A stretch of 64,000 nucleotides of DNA from Arion vulgaris (lineage: Eukaryota > Mollusca > Gastropoda > Stylommatophora > Arionidae): positions 1,054,001 through 1,118,000 of the forward strand of contig CM036759.1 of assembly GCA_020796225.1 (NCBI GenBank). The letters are read 5' to 3'. Within the stretch, counting starts at the first letter, position 1, and each line of letters starts with the position of its first letter. The notes below the pieces were generated by a model that was not told the origin of the DNA, ran no database searches, and worked only from the letters and a program-made list of their open reading frames with translations. The translations under genes and the position numbers were made by a program. Positions 35,037 through 47,300 of the stretch are shown piece after piece.

Positions 35037-36020
35037 ATGATAAGAGAACTTTATAGTGATCAAATGATGGCTGTAAGAACATGCGATGATACATCAGACT
35101 GGTTTGACATAGGGCAGGGAGTCAGACAAGGCTGTATTTTGTCGCATTGTCTGTTTAACATATATGCAGAAAACATCATGAGGAATGTTACAGAAGATAG
35201 CGGAAAAGAACAATACGATCCTTTTATAATCGGAGGAAGAGAAATACCTGAACTAAGATGTGCTGAGGATACAGTGTTACTGTCACAATCACCAACAGGA
35301 ATTGAGAAATTATTAGGAGAAGTGAAAGCGAAAAACAAAATCTATATCTCAATGTGGCAAAAACAAAAATAATGACAACAGATAAAACGAACATGACAAA
35401 AGATATGTTTATCAATGGAGAGAAAGTAGAAAAATGTGAACAGTTTTGAATATCTTGGTTTACTACTAACAACAGATGGAAAATTTGGGAAAAGAAGAAC
35501 AAGCATGGCTGTACAAAAATTAAACAACTAAAAACAGTATGGAATGGAACTGATAAGAAAACAAAGATCAGAATACTAAGAGCAAGCAAATTCCCAGTGC
35601 CAACGTATGAGTGTGAAGCATGGACATTTAATAAGACAGTGGAAAACATATATGTGCTTTTGAATATAAGTGTTATAGAAGAGTCCTCCGTATATCTTGG
35701 ACAGAGAAGAGAACAAATAGATCTATCCAGAAAGAATTCAAAATCAAAGAAAACTGGCTGATGCTACAAATTAGGAAGAGAAAATTGAGATATTTTGGAC
35801 ATATAAAAAGACATGAAGAGCTGGAGAAGACCATCATGGAAAGAGGCATACCGGTAAAGAGAAGAAGATCAAGGAGAAGATGGATTCAGGATGTAACTGA
35901 TGGTTTGAACATGACGGCTGCAGAGGTAGGAGATCTGGCCTATGAGAGAAAAGACATTCCGGAATACTGTTGGGGTGGCAAGGTTGTGATCAGGACAAGC
36001 TATTTCATGATGATGATGAA
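35037..36020 (+). mobile_element. 5'-truncated LINE, ORF2 palm to C-terminus, frameshifted
   Basis: The first frame (35,037-35,372) has IGQGVRQGCILSHCLFNIYA, the RT motif-4 region GVRQG-C-LS. It then has CAEDTVLLSQS, where other LINEs have YADDTVLL/FADDTVLL, so the first catalytic Asp position of this copy reads E. After a frameshift the text continues through TKIMTTDKTN, then KQLKTVWNGTDKKTKIRILR and YECEAWTFNKTVE. From 35,761 it reads LQIRKRKLRYFGHIKRHEEL and KRRRSRRRWIQDVTD. It ends with a short ATGATGATGATGA tail, typical of RTE-like 3' ends. At least two frameshifts; no endonuclease domain. No clean target-site duplication was found. Confidence 0.83.
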
Positions 36021-36168
36021 TAGCCAACTCTCTTTAATATCAAACTGCTGCAGAACAGAAGCATTTGTTTTCTGAAAGGATAACTTCCAGAGTAGACAAA
36101 TAATAGTAAACAGTTCAAAAACCATGATTTTAATATTTGTCTGGCTAGAAAAATTACGAGAGCCGTCA

Positions 36169-36310
36169 CTGGTTGTAACTAAGAAGACAATGTGTAAATA
36201 GCTGTAACTAAGAAGACAATGTGTAAATAGCTGTAACAAAGAAAGACATGTTTAAATAGCTGTAACAAAGAAGCAATGTGAATAGCTGTAACCTAAGAAA
36301 GAAATGTGTG
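36169..36310. repeat. Minisatellite, about 31 bp unit, 5 copies
   Basis: Unit AGCTGTAACTAAGAAGACAA + TGTGTAAAT with increasing small deletions to the right. 36,021-36,168 before it and 36,311-36,585 after it are single-copy sequence in which I recognise nothing. Confidence 0.85.
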
Positions 36311-36585
36311 AATAGATGTATAATTATGATATGTAAGCTGTGTTGAAATGCTGTTAATATAGACATAGAAACAATAAATGGCCGTGAGTAAGTTCTTGTC
36401 ACTAAACAGACTGAAGATGATAGTTTGAAACAGCCCAACTTTGTGATCCTGTTTCTTGAAGAGTCACTTTCATAAGATGATCACACACACCACGTGTTCA
36501 AGTGATGTTTATAGCATCTTCTAAGTTACTGCTGTTATATTTGTTTCTTGGCTAACCAGTTACAGATTTCAAAGAAGGAGGTCTC

Positions 36586-36890
36586 ATATTACCTATCTCA
36601 CATTACCTGTCTCATATTATCTGTCTCACATTACCTGTCTCACATTACATGTCTCGCATTACCTGTCTCATATTATCTGTCTCACATCACATGTCTCATA
36701 TTAGCTGTCTCACATTACCTGTCTCACATTACATGTTTCACATTACCTGTCTCATATTACCTATCTCATATTCATGTCTCTATTACCTGTCTCATATTAC
36801 TATCTCATATTACCTGTCTCATATCACTGTCTCATATTACCTGTCTCATAGGTGTCTCACATTACCTGTCTCACATTACCTGTCTCATAT
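36586..36890. repeat. 14-bp minisatellite (left block)
   Basis: Unit CATATTACCTGTCT or CACATTACCTGTCT, about 22 copies. On the minus strand each unit reads AGACAGGTAATRTG. The same unit separates the three LINE copies to the right and continues at 42,156. Confidence 0.95.
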
Positions 36891-38563
36891 TATAATAAAT
36901 ACTAATTCCTCTCGCACCGTTATATGTTACGTAGGGCCTGCAAGTAATTTCTCCATACCGCTCTATCCTGGGCAACTCGCTCAATCTCATCCACGGAACT
37001 GAGACCGATACCTCTTGCCTCTCTCAGCAAAATTAATTTCAGGGTCTCCTTGGGTCGACCTCTCTTTCTGAACCCTTTGCATCCCACTTCAATGCCTGCT
37101 TTGATATTTGTTGATCATTTCTCCTCAAAGTGTGCCCAACATATCTCCATCTTCTCTTTCTTATAACAGTTGTCACTAGTGGTTGACCAGACATGTCTCT
37201 GATTTCATCACTTCTCCTGAATTCGTTCCATTTTATATTCATTATTTTTGCAGACATCTATTTTCAAATGCATTTAACTTGCTTTCTATATCTTTAGTCA
37301 TTTTTCAACTCTCGCTGGCATATGTTAGGATTGATACAACATTTGAATTGAAAATTCGTAATTTAGTTTTAATACTATATAACTTGCAGTTCCATATTTT
37401 ATTTAGACTTTTAAAAGCTGATGTTGCTTTGCCAATTCGTATCATAATTTCTTTGTTAACATTTCCTGTGCAATCAAAATTGCTACATAACTAGGTGAAC
37501 TGCTCTGTTATTTTTATCATTTTAGATTCCAGTGTGATATCTGCATTACTTGCCATAGGTGTCTTCATTATATTTGGTTTTTTCATAGCTTATCTGCAGT
37601 CCAACTTTTGATGCTATAGATGACAAGTTGTCTGTTTTTCTTTGCATATCTTGGTTGTTTCTACTTAACAAGGCAATATCATTTGCAAAATCCAAATCTT
37701 CTAGTTGACTATTTTCTACCCAATCGATGCCAGTTTCATCCCTGCAACATTTTCGCATCACCCAGTCAATGACCATTCCAAACAATAGCGGAGATAGAAT
37801 ACAGCCTTGCTTTACTCCGGTTTCAACCATAAACCAGTCGCTGTGTCACCATCAGTGCGAACTGCACACTGTGAACCATCATATAGGCTCTTAATAATGT
37901 TTATTATTTTGTCTGGTATTCCATAGCATCTCAGAATATTCCACAGAGAGATTATGTGTAGACTATCAAAGGCTTTTAAAATCGATGAAATTTAGTATGA
38001 GTGGTTGTTGCTTCTCAATATGTTCCTCCAAAATTAGTCTTAGGGTAATTATTTGGTCTAAGCAGCTTCTCCCAGGTCTAAAACCAGCTTGTTCTTCTCT
38101 CAGGGTTGTGTCCACTGCTCCATTGATTCTATTAAGAATGATTTTGCAGAAAGTCTTGGTCATTACTGATAATAGAGTGATCCCTCTCCAGTTGTTGCAA
38201 TCTTTGAGATCACCTTTTTGGGATCTTAACAATTATTCCATTTTTTCATTGATCTGGGACAGTTTCTTCTGCCCATACTTTATTAAATAGTTCTTGCACC
38301 TGGCTAATAGTTGTATCATCAGCCGCTTTGAGCATTTCTGCAGTAATGTTGTCATCACCCGCTGCCTTATTGTTTATCAAGGAATTGATTGCCTCCTTGA
38401 CCTCAGCTACACTTATCATTTCTTCGTTAATTGGTAGGAGCTGTTTCTTGCCTCTTCGTCAAACTTGAGTAGTACTGGTGGATCAGATCTATTTAATATT
38501 TCTTCAAAATGTTCTGCCCATTTTTTCTTCTGCTCGGTATCTGATGTCAATACTTTACAATCT
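36891..38563 (-). mobile_element. LINE copy 1 (minus strand), 5'-truncated ORF2
   Basis: Read from right to left: KKKWAEHFEEILNRSDPP-like linker, EVKEAINSLINNKAA, GDLKDCNNWRGITLLSVMTK (RT fingers), REEQAGFRPGRSCLDQI, LILNFIDFK (palm, first Asp), VKQGCILSPLLFGMVIDWV, then DLDFANDIALLSRN (37,546-37,830). The last has FAND where LINE RTs have FADD, so one catalytic Asp is lost. After stops comes the C-terminal part MSAKIMNIKWNEFRRSDEIR, WRYVGHTLRRND and AQDRAVWRNYLQ. In this copy that last frame is also broken by a missing T at about 37,071. The 3' tail AATATTATAATA joins the 14-bp minisatellite directly. Confidence 0.88.
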
Positions 38564-38685
38564 TGTCTCATATTACCTGTCTCATATTACCTATCTCATA
38601 TTACCTGTCTCATATCACCTGTCTCATATTACCTGTCTCACATAAGGTGTCTCACATTACCTGTCTCACATTACCTGTCTCATAT

Positions 38686-40360
38686 TATAATAAATACTAA
38701 TTCCTCTCGCACCGTTATATGTTACGTAGGGCCTGCAAGTAATTTCTCCATACCGCTCTATCCTGGGCAACTCGCTCAATCTCATCCACGGAACTGAGAC
38801 CGATACCTCTTGCCTCTCTCAGCAAAATTAATTTCAGGGTCTCCTTGGGTCGACCTCTCTTTCTTGAACCCTTTGCATCCCACTTCAATGCCTGCTTTGA
38901 TATTTGTTGATCATTTCTCCTCAAAGTGTGCCCAACATATCTCCATCTTCTCTTTCTTATAACAGTTGTCACTAGTGGTTGACCAGACATGTCTCTGATT
39001 TCATCACTTCTCCTGAATTCGTTCCATTTTATATTCATTATTTTTGCAGACATCTATTTTCAAATGCATTTAACTTGCTTTCTATATCTTTAGTCATTTT
39101 CAACTCTCGCTGGCATATGTTAGGATTGATACAACATTTGAATTGAAAATTCGTAATTTAGTTTTAATACTATATAACTTGCAGTTCCATATTTTATTTA
39201 GACTTTTAAAAGCTGATGTTGCTTTGCCAATTCGTATCATAATTTCTTTGTTAACATTTCCTGTGCAATCAAAATTGCTACATAACTAGGTGAACTGCTC
39301 TGTTATTTTTATCATTTTAGATTCCAGTGTGATATCTGCATTACTTGCCATAGGTGTCTTCATTATATTTGGTTTTTTCATAGCTTATCTGCAGTCCAAC
39401 TTTTGATGCTATAGATGACAAGTTGTCTGTTTTTCTTTGCATATCTTGGTTGTTTCTACTTAACAAGGCAATATCATTTGCAAAATCCAAATCTTCTAGT
39501 TGACTATTTTCTACCCAATCGATGCCAGTTTCATCCCTGCAACATTTTCGCATCACCCAGTCAATGACCATTCCAAACAATAGCGGAGATAGAATACAGC
39601 CTTGCTTTACTCCGGTTTCAACCATAAACCAGTCGCTGTGTCCACCATCATTGCGAACTGCACACTGTGAACCATCATATAGGCTCTTAATAATGTTTAT
39701 TATTTTGTCTGGTATTCCATAGCATCTCAGAATATTCCACAGAGAGATTATGTGTAGACTATCAAAGGCTTTTAAAATCGATGAAATTTAGTATGAGTGG
39801 TTGTTGCTTCTCAATATGTTCCTCCAAAATTAGTCTTAGGGTAATTATTTGGTCTAAGCAGCTTCTCCCAGGTCTAAAACCAGCTTGTTCTTCTCTCAGG
39901 GTTGTGTCCACTGCTCCATTGATTCTATTAAGAATGATTTTGCAGAAAGTCTTGGTCATTACTGATAATAGAGTGATCCCTCTCCAGTTGTTGCAATCTT
40001 TGAGATCACCTTTTTGGGGATCTTAACAATTATTCCCTTTTTCATTGATCTGGGACAGTTTCTTCTGCCCATACTTTATTAAATAGTTCTTGCACCTGGC
40101 TAATAGTTGTATCATCAGCCGCTTTGAGCATTTCTGCAGTAATGTTGTCATCACCCGCTGCCTTATTGTTTATCAAGGAATTGATTGCCTCCTTGACCTC
40201 AGCTACACTTATCATTTCTTCGTTAATTGGTAGGAGCTGTTTCTTGCCTCTTCGTCAAACTTGAGTAGTACTGGTGGATCAGATCTATTTAATATTTCTT
40301 CAAAATGTTCTGCCCATTTTTTCTTCTGCTCGGTATCTGATGTCAATACTTTACAATCTT
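38686..40360 (-). mobile_element. LINE copy 2 (minus strand)
   Basis: Near-identical duplicate of the LINE at 36,891-38,563 with the same truncation points, the same FAND active site (39,341-39,625) and the same stops between RT and C-terminal parts. It keeps the T missing from copy 1, so the C-terminal frame (38,715-39,053, 112 residues) is open. It shares its ends with the flanking minisatellite, so it arose by duplication, not by a fresh insertion. Confidence 0.9.
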
Positions 40361-40481
40361 GTCTCATATTACCTGTCTCATATTACCTATCTCATATTAC
40401 CTGTCTCATATCACCTGTCTCATATTACCTGTCTCACATAAGGTGTCTCACATTACCTGTCTCACATTACCTGTCTCATAT

Positions 40482-42155
40482 TATAATAAATACTAATTCC
40501 TCTCGCACCGTTATATGTTACGTAGGGCCTGCAAGTAATTTCTCCATACCGCTCTATCCTGGGCAACTCGCTCAATCTCATCCACGGAACTGAGACCGAT
40601 ACCTCTTGCCTCTCTCAGCAAAATTAATTTCAGGGTCTCCTTGGGTCGACCTCTCTTTCTTGAACCCTTTGCATCCCACTTCAGTGCCTGCTTTGATATT
40701 TGTTGATCATTTCTCCTCAAAGTGTGCCCAACATATCTCCATCTTCTCTTTCTTATAACAGTTGTCACTAGTGGTTGACCAGACATGTCTCTGATTTCAT
40801 CACTTCTCCTGAATTCGTTCCATTTTATATTCATTATTTTTGCAGACATCTATTTTCAAATGCATTTAACTTGCTTTCTATATCTTTAGTCATTTTCAAC
40901 TCTCGCTGGCATATGTTAGGATTGATACAACATTTGAATTGAAAATTCGTAATTTAGTTTTAATACTATATAACTTGCAGTTCCATATTTTATTTAGACT
41001 TTTAAAAGCTGATGTTGCTTTGCCAATTCGTATCATAATTTCTTTGTTAACATTTCCTGTGCAATCAAAATTGCTACATAACTAGGTGAACTGCTCTGTT
41101 ATTTTTATCATTTTAGATTCCAGTGTGATATCTGCATTACTTGCCATAGGTGTCTTCATTATATTTGGTTTTTTCATAGCTTATCTGCAGTCCAACTTTT
41201 GATGCTATAGATGACAAGTTGTCTGTTTTTCTTTGCATATCTTGGTTGTTTCTACTTAACAAGGCAATATCATTTGCAAAATCCAAATCTTCTAGTTGAC
41301 TATTTTCTACCCAATCGATGCCAGTTTCATCCCTGCAACATTTTCGCATCACCCAGTCAATGACCATTCCAAACAATAGCGGAGATAGAATACAGCCTTG
41401 CTTTACTCCGGTTTCAACCATAAACCAGTCGCTGTGTCCACCATCAGTGCGAACTGCACACTGTGAACCATCATATAGGCTCTTAATAATGTTTATTATT
41501 TTGTCTGGTATTTCATAGCATCTCAGAATATTCCACAGAGAGATTATGTGTAGACTATCAAAGGCTTTTAAAATCGATGAAATTTAGTATGAGTGGTTGT
41601 TGCTTCTCAATATGTTCCTCCAAAATTAGTCTTAGGGTAATTATTTGGTCTAAGTAGCTTCTCCCAGGTCTAAAACCAGCTTGTTCTTCTCTCAGGGTTG
41701 TGTCCACTGCTCCATTGATTCTATTAAGAATGATTTTGCAGAAAGTCTTGGTCATTACTGATAATAGAGTGATCCTTCTCCAGTTGTTGCAATCTTTGAG
41801 ATCACCTTTTTGGGGATCTTAACAATTATTCCCTTTTTCATTGATCTGGGACAGTTTCTTCTGCCCATACTTTATTAAATAGTTCTTGCACCTGGCTAAT
41901 AGTTGTATCATCAGCCGCTTTGAGCATTTCTGCAGTAATGTTGTCATCACCGCTGCCTTATTGTTTATCAAGGAATTGATTGCCTCCTTGACCTCAGCTA
42001 CACTTATCATTTCTTCGTTAATTGGTAGGAGCTGTTTCTTGCCTCTTCGTCAAACTTGAGTAGTACTGGTGGATCAGATCTATTTAATATTTCTTCAAAA
42101 TGTTCTGCCCATTTTTTCTTCTGCTCGGTATCTGATGTCAATACTTTACAATCTT
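40482..42155 (-). mobile_element. LINE copy 3 (minus strand)
   Basis: Third duplicate, same boundaries and FAND active site (41,137-41,421). Private changes include C-to-T at about 41,655, which turns the Cys of GRSCLDQI into Tyr (GRSYLDQI). A lost C near 41,950 shifts the frame of the N-terminal linker (41,819-42,010). The C-terminal frame 40,511-40,849 is intact and matches copy 2 residue for residue. Confidence 0.9.
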
Positions 42156-42826
42156 GTCTCATATTACCTGTCTCATATTATCTGTCTCACATTACATGTC
42201 TCACATTACATGTCTCACATTACCTGTCTCATATTATCTGTCTCACATTACATGTCTCATATTAGCTGTCTCATATTATCTGTCTCATATTACTATGTCT
42301 CATATTATCTGTCTCTCATTACATGTCTCATATTACCTGTCTCACATTACATGTCTCACATTACCTGTCTCATATTATCTGTCTCACATTACATGCCTCA
42401 TATTACTGTCTCCTATTACTGTCTCATTACTGTCTCAATTACATGTCTCTATGCTATTATCTGTCTCAATTACATGTCTCATCATTATCTGTCTCACATT
42501 ACATGTCTCATTATCATATGTCTCATATTACCTTGTCTCATATTATATGTCTCCATTATCTGTCTCATGTAACCTGTCTTATATTACCTGTCTCATATTA
42601 TCTGTCTCACATACCTGTCTCATATTACCTGTCTCATATTATCTATTCACATCACCTGTCTCATACATTATCCTGTCTCCATTACCTGTCGATATTACCT
42701 GTCTCTATATTATCTGTCTCACATTACCTGTCTCATGTAACCTGTCTTATATTACCTTCCACATTACCTGTCTCATATTAACTGTCTCACATTATCTGTC
42801 TCACTTACCTATCTCCGTGATGGCTT
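42156..42826. repeat. 14-bp minisatellite (right block)
   Basis: Continuation of the CATATTACCTGTCT array to the right of LINE copy 3, about 46 units, with more variants (ATTATCTGTCT, ACATGTCTC) and many indels after 42,400. Overlapping open frames on the + strand (42,069-42,828) are Leu/Ser/His/Cys translations of the repeat. Confidence 0.95.
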
Positions 42827-42944
42827 AGGTCTCAGTATTACTCGACTGGGTCTCACTACCAAGATGTGCTTGCTACTGCAGATACAGTATCTTGATACAT
42901 GTAGAAGATCCCAGAATCAATCGTCAAGTAGAATCATCGTGTAG
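42827..42944. other. Short unique spacer
   Basis: Single-copy sequence between arrays; nothing recognised. Confidence 0.5.
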
Positions 42945-43110
42945 TTACATGGACAGTAGTAGATGATGTAACATGGACAGTAGTAGATGATGTAACATGG
43001 ACAGTAGTAGATGATGTAACATGGACACTAGTAGATGATGTAACATGGACACTAGTAGATGATGTAACATGGACAGTAGTAGATGATGTAACATGGACAG
43101 TAGTAGATAA
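42945..43110. repeat. Minisatellite, 24 bp unit, 7 copies
   Basis: Unit TAGATGATGTAACATGGACA + GTAG, with a CTAG variant in two central copies. It runs without spacer into the 38-bp array. Confidence 0.95.
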
Positions 43111-43640
43111 CTAAGCTCAAATGTTGTACTCATCTACCTTGATGTTAACTAAGCTCAAATGTTGTACTCATCTACCTTGATGTTAACTAAGCTCAAATGT
43201 TGTACTCACCCTTGATGTTAACTAAGCTCAAATGTTGTACTCATCTACCATGATGTTAACTAAGCTCAAATGCTGTACAACTCTACCTTGATGTTAACTA
43301 AGCTCAAATGCTGTACAACTCTACCTTGATGTTAACTAAGCTCAAATGTTGTACTGCTCACCCTTGATGTTAACTAAGCTCAAATGTTGTACTCATCTAC
43401 CATGATGTTAACTAAGCTCAAATGCTGTACAACTCTACCTTGATGTTAACTAAGCTCAAATGTTGTACTGCTCACCCTTGATGTTAACTAAACTCAAATG
43501 TTGTACTGCTCACCCTTGATGTTAACTAAGCTCAAATGTTGTACTCATCTACCATGATGTTAACTAAGCTCAAATGTTGTACTCACTCTTAATGTTAACT
43601 AAGCTCAAATGTTGTACTCCTCACCCTTGAGCTTAACATC
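43111..43640. repeat. Minisatellite, about 38 bp unit, about 14 copies
   Basis: Unit TTAACTAAGCTCAAATGTTG + TACTCATCTACCTTGATG. Variants TGCTGTACAACTCT and TACTGCTCACCC recur in blocks, pointing to amplification of two- or three-unit groups. The tail 43,641-43,690 has a few decayed CAGCTTAACAT units. 43,691-43,856 is single-copy with no recognised feature. Confidence 0.95.
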
Positions 43641-43856
43641 TGTACAGCTTAACATATGTACAGCTTAACATCTGCACAGATTAAACAGATGACATAAATA
43701 CTACTAAGCAGTGTGACCTAGTTTCTTTAGTATGCCACGCACAAGTTTTGCCACACATAAATTAGGTCACCAAATAGGTCATGAAACCAAATTATTACAT
43801 TTATTCAAGATAAAAAACATTTTTTCTGTAGATAGTTACGTCCGGTTAATCCCCTT

Positions 43857-44054
43857 CGACGCAACCATCTAGAGCAATGTAACCATCTAGAGCAATGTAA
43901 CCATCTAGAGCAATGTAACCATCTAGAGCAATGTAACCATCTAGAGCAATGTAACCATCTAGAACAATGTAACCATCTAGAGCAATGTAACCATCTAGAA
44001 CAATGTAACCATCTAGAGCAATGTAACCATCTAGAACAATGTAACCATCTAGAG
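43857..44054. repeat. 18-bp minisatellite, left part
   Basis: Eleven units of ACCATCTAGAGCAATGTA with a single A/G variant (TAGAACAAT). It continues at 49,716-49,741 and at 52,432-53,534. The array was split by two hAT insertions. Confidence 0.96.
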
Positions 44055-44341
44055 CAGTGTTCCCAACCTTTTTGTGCCATGCCCCACCAAAACCTTTCAA
44101 AAATTCGTATGCCCCCTTCCTATGTAACATATTCAAAAATTGTATTTTCAAAAATTGAATTGTTCACTGAAGAAACTTAAATGATAGGTTTTAGGAAGAA
44201 ATCATTAGGAAATTGTTTAGGAAAAACAGTAAGTAAATTTTCAAAACATATAATGGAGAACAGAAATTCAAGTACGATATCATTTTAATGATAAATTTGT
44301 CTATATTATTTTAATTATTAGTAATTATTTATTACTTACAC

Positions 44342-47300
44342 TTAGTGAGATCCTTGCGATTGATAGATGCTGTAAAGAAATTTTATGTTAGGTTCCAATT
44401 TAGTTAACTTCAGTCTCAAGTCTCCCATTGTGTTATATTCAACCAATTTCTTTTTTAGCAGCAAATCAGTTATGGCACTAAATCCACATTCAGTTAAATA
44501 TGAAGATAGAAATGGTAATAAGTTTTCTTGCACATTTGGTTGAATTTGTATATTTGATTTATGTTTCCTCACAAACCCATGCCGTCGCTCCTTTTATATT
44601 AAATGAAGTTTTAACTGACTCATCATTTTGCATATCTGCGAGTTTTTCTTGATACTGCATATTTGAAAAAGACAAATCCACTAACATTGACTGCAATCAA
44701 TTTATTTCAAATCAGAAAATCTTTCTTTTAAATCAGCCGATAGAATTTTTAGATGATCGACAATAACAAGTATCAGTAAAGCGGTATCAGTCACTTCACA
44801 TTTCTGGAGCCAATGAAACTCTTCAAAATGTTTGTTGCAAATATATTTCTGACGTAATTCAATAAAGGTAATAAAACCAAATATCTTAGCTTTTCCATCA
44901 ACAAGAGTTTTATTCTTCCTTGAAGGTGGTTATTTAATATATTTTGTTTTTCAAAGATATCGGCTAGATAACTCACAAATGCTTTACTATCGACCGTTGA
45001 TACTTTATTTCAGGTTTGTCGCTTAAAAAATCACTAAGAGTATCAACTAGTTCCATAAATCTTGTCACTTTTGAGAGCCATCTTACTTCAGTGTGAAGGA
45101 AAAGTCTCACATGGTCTGTTTTTTGTTCTTAACAAAATAGCATGAAGAGACGCTCCCATTTGGCATTAGCTGTAATAGCATTGATACACTTTTGCACTAG
45201 TCCTTTCAAAACGACTACAGAAACTGGCGGAGCGTGTTCTTCCAGAGTCACAATGTGGATTCAGAGCTAGACGGTCAACAACTGACATGATATTTACCCT
45301 TCGACAGCTACAAGAGAAGTGCAGAGAGCAGGCAAGCTCTATGTATTGCTTTCGTGGATTTGACTAAGGCATTCTGACACAGTCAGCAGGCCAAGTCTTT
45401 ATAAAATATTGAAGTATATTGGTTGTCCCCCAAAGTTGCTCCAATTGATTGTTTCCTTCCATGAGGGCATGAAAGCCAGCATACAGTTCGATGGCAGCAC
45501 ATCTGATAGTTTTGAGGTTAAGAGTGGAGTCAAGCAGGGCTGTGTCCTTGCCCCACTCTCTTTGGTATCTTCTTCGCAGTCCTTTTGAACCACGCCTTAG
45601 GGACGCTGATGGTGATGTTTTCATCCGCACTAGATCTGATGGTTCACTGTTTAACTTGGCTCGCTTAAGAGCCAAGACAAAAACGACGGAAATACTTCTC
45701 AAGGACCTCCTTTTCGCTGACGATGCTGCCTTAGTCGCCCACAGTGAGACCACACTGCAAAGTCTAATTAATAATTTGTCAAAGGCATGCGACCTCTTTT
45801 CTCTGACAATAAGTGTTTCCAAAACAGTTGTATTATGTCAGGGAGGTAAGACATCAAACATCACTTTAAATGGCGACCATCTAACACCAGTGCAAAAATT
45901 CTGCTATCTTGGGTCCACGGTCACTGCCAGCCTTTTCTTGACGAGAAATCAACGCTCGTATAGGGAGTGCCGCTACTACATTCGGCAAACTATCAAAGCG
46001 AGCGTGGACAAAAAAATTGACATTGCAGACGAAGACTCAAATATATCGAGCCTGTGTAATTAGTTCTTTACTATATGGCTCAGAAACATGGACAGCCTAC
46101 TCAAGACACGAGAGAGACTTAACATCTTTCACCTTCGATGTCTCCAAGATTATGAACATCAGGTGGTACGACAAGATAACCAATACTGAAGTACTACAAC
46201 GTGCAAATCTGCCTTCCATCATGGCATGCTCAGCAGTAGACGACTAAGATGGTTGGGACATGTGAGAAGAATGAAACTTATCGATACCAAACAAATGTTG
46301 TTCTGTGAACTTTCGAGGAAGAGGCACCAGGGCAGACCACTGCTCAGATATAAAGATGTCTGCAAAACCTCAATGAAAAACTTTTCTATAGATCCCAGCA
46401 CATGGGAGGGACTAGCTGATGACAGAGTTGTGTGAAAAGCCAAATTACGAAAGGAGCAGAGTCTTTTGAGAAGAGACTTATGTACGAGCTGAACAACAAG
46501 AGAGAAAGCGAAAACTCAGAAGTTGTCACAGTAAAACACTTGCCTATTGACTGTCTGTAAAGATGAAAAGGGCCATATATATATATATATACATATATAC
46601 ATATATACACTTTAAAACTGAATTTAGTACTTCATTTAGAACAGGCAAAATATTTTTAGCTACCAAATTTTCCCTGTGAATAGCACAATGCACAAAAAGC
46701 ATTTCTGGATTCTCATCTTTCAGCAATTTTAGGCAGACATTTTTCCTGCCTATCATATTATTAGTACAATCTGCGACACAAGATGTTATATTTTTCATTG
46801 GTATATTTATGACATATAAGTAATTTTTAGCTTATTATATACAACTTTGGAGGTAGGGGTCCTTTCTAATGATTTACAGAACAACATTTCTTCAGCAAAA
46901 TCCCCATTATCAATATATCTTTCGTAATTTATCAATACTACTTATCGACACTGTCTCTCAAAGCTGATTCATCCATTTGCACTGAGAATTTTTTTGTTTT
47001 CAGCTTTTAAACAGGTTGTATTTCAATATCTTCACTTATTTCATGTATTCTATTACTAACAGTTGTGTTACTGAGTGGCATAGCCTTCACCTCTTGGGCA
47101 TCTTTTTTCCAGAACCGTTTTAGGAAATGATGGTTTGATTAAATTCTCTCCTATAGTATGATTTTTTCCACATTTAGCAATGACTAAGGAAACTTGATAA
47201 CTAGCCACAAGAGTACGATTGACAGTTGCAGTACAAGCAGTAAACAGGGACTTTAATGTTGCTCTTTTTCAAAATGTGTCTTTAAAGTTTGAAAGTAATT

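Larger units (their letters stand above)
36775..42155. repeat. Three tandem copies of a 1.8-kb segment (LINE + 14-bp minisatellite)
   Basis: The marker CTCGCACCGTTATATG occurs at 36,911, 38,706 and 40,502, giving periods of 1,795 and 1,796. Each copy has a minus-strand LINE body and about 120 bp of 14-bp repeats. The inter-LINE blocks 38,564-38,685 and 40,361-40,481 are identical, including the odd unit CACATAAGGTGTCT. By eye the copies differ at only a handful of sites: 37,071 (one T missing in copy 1), 39,651 (G/T), 40,684 (A/G), 41,511-41,516 (C/T), 41,655 (C/T), 41,775 (C/T), and a lost C near 41,950. Recent unequal exchange within the minisatellite explains the structure. Confidence 0.95.
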
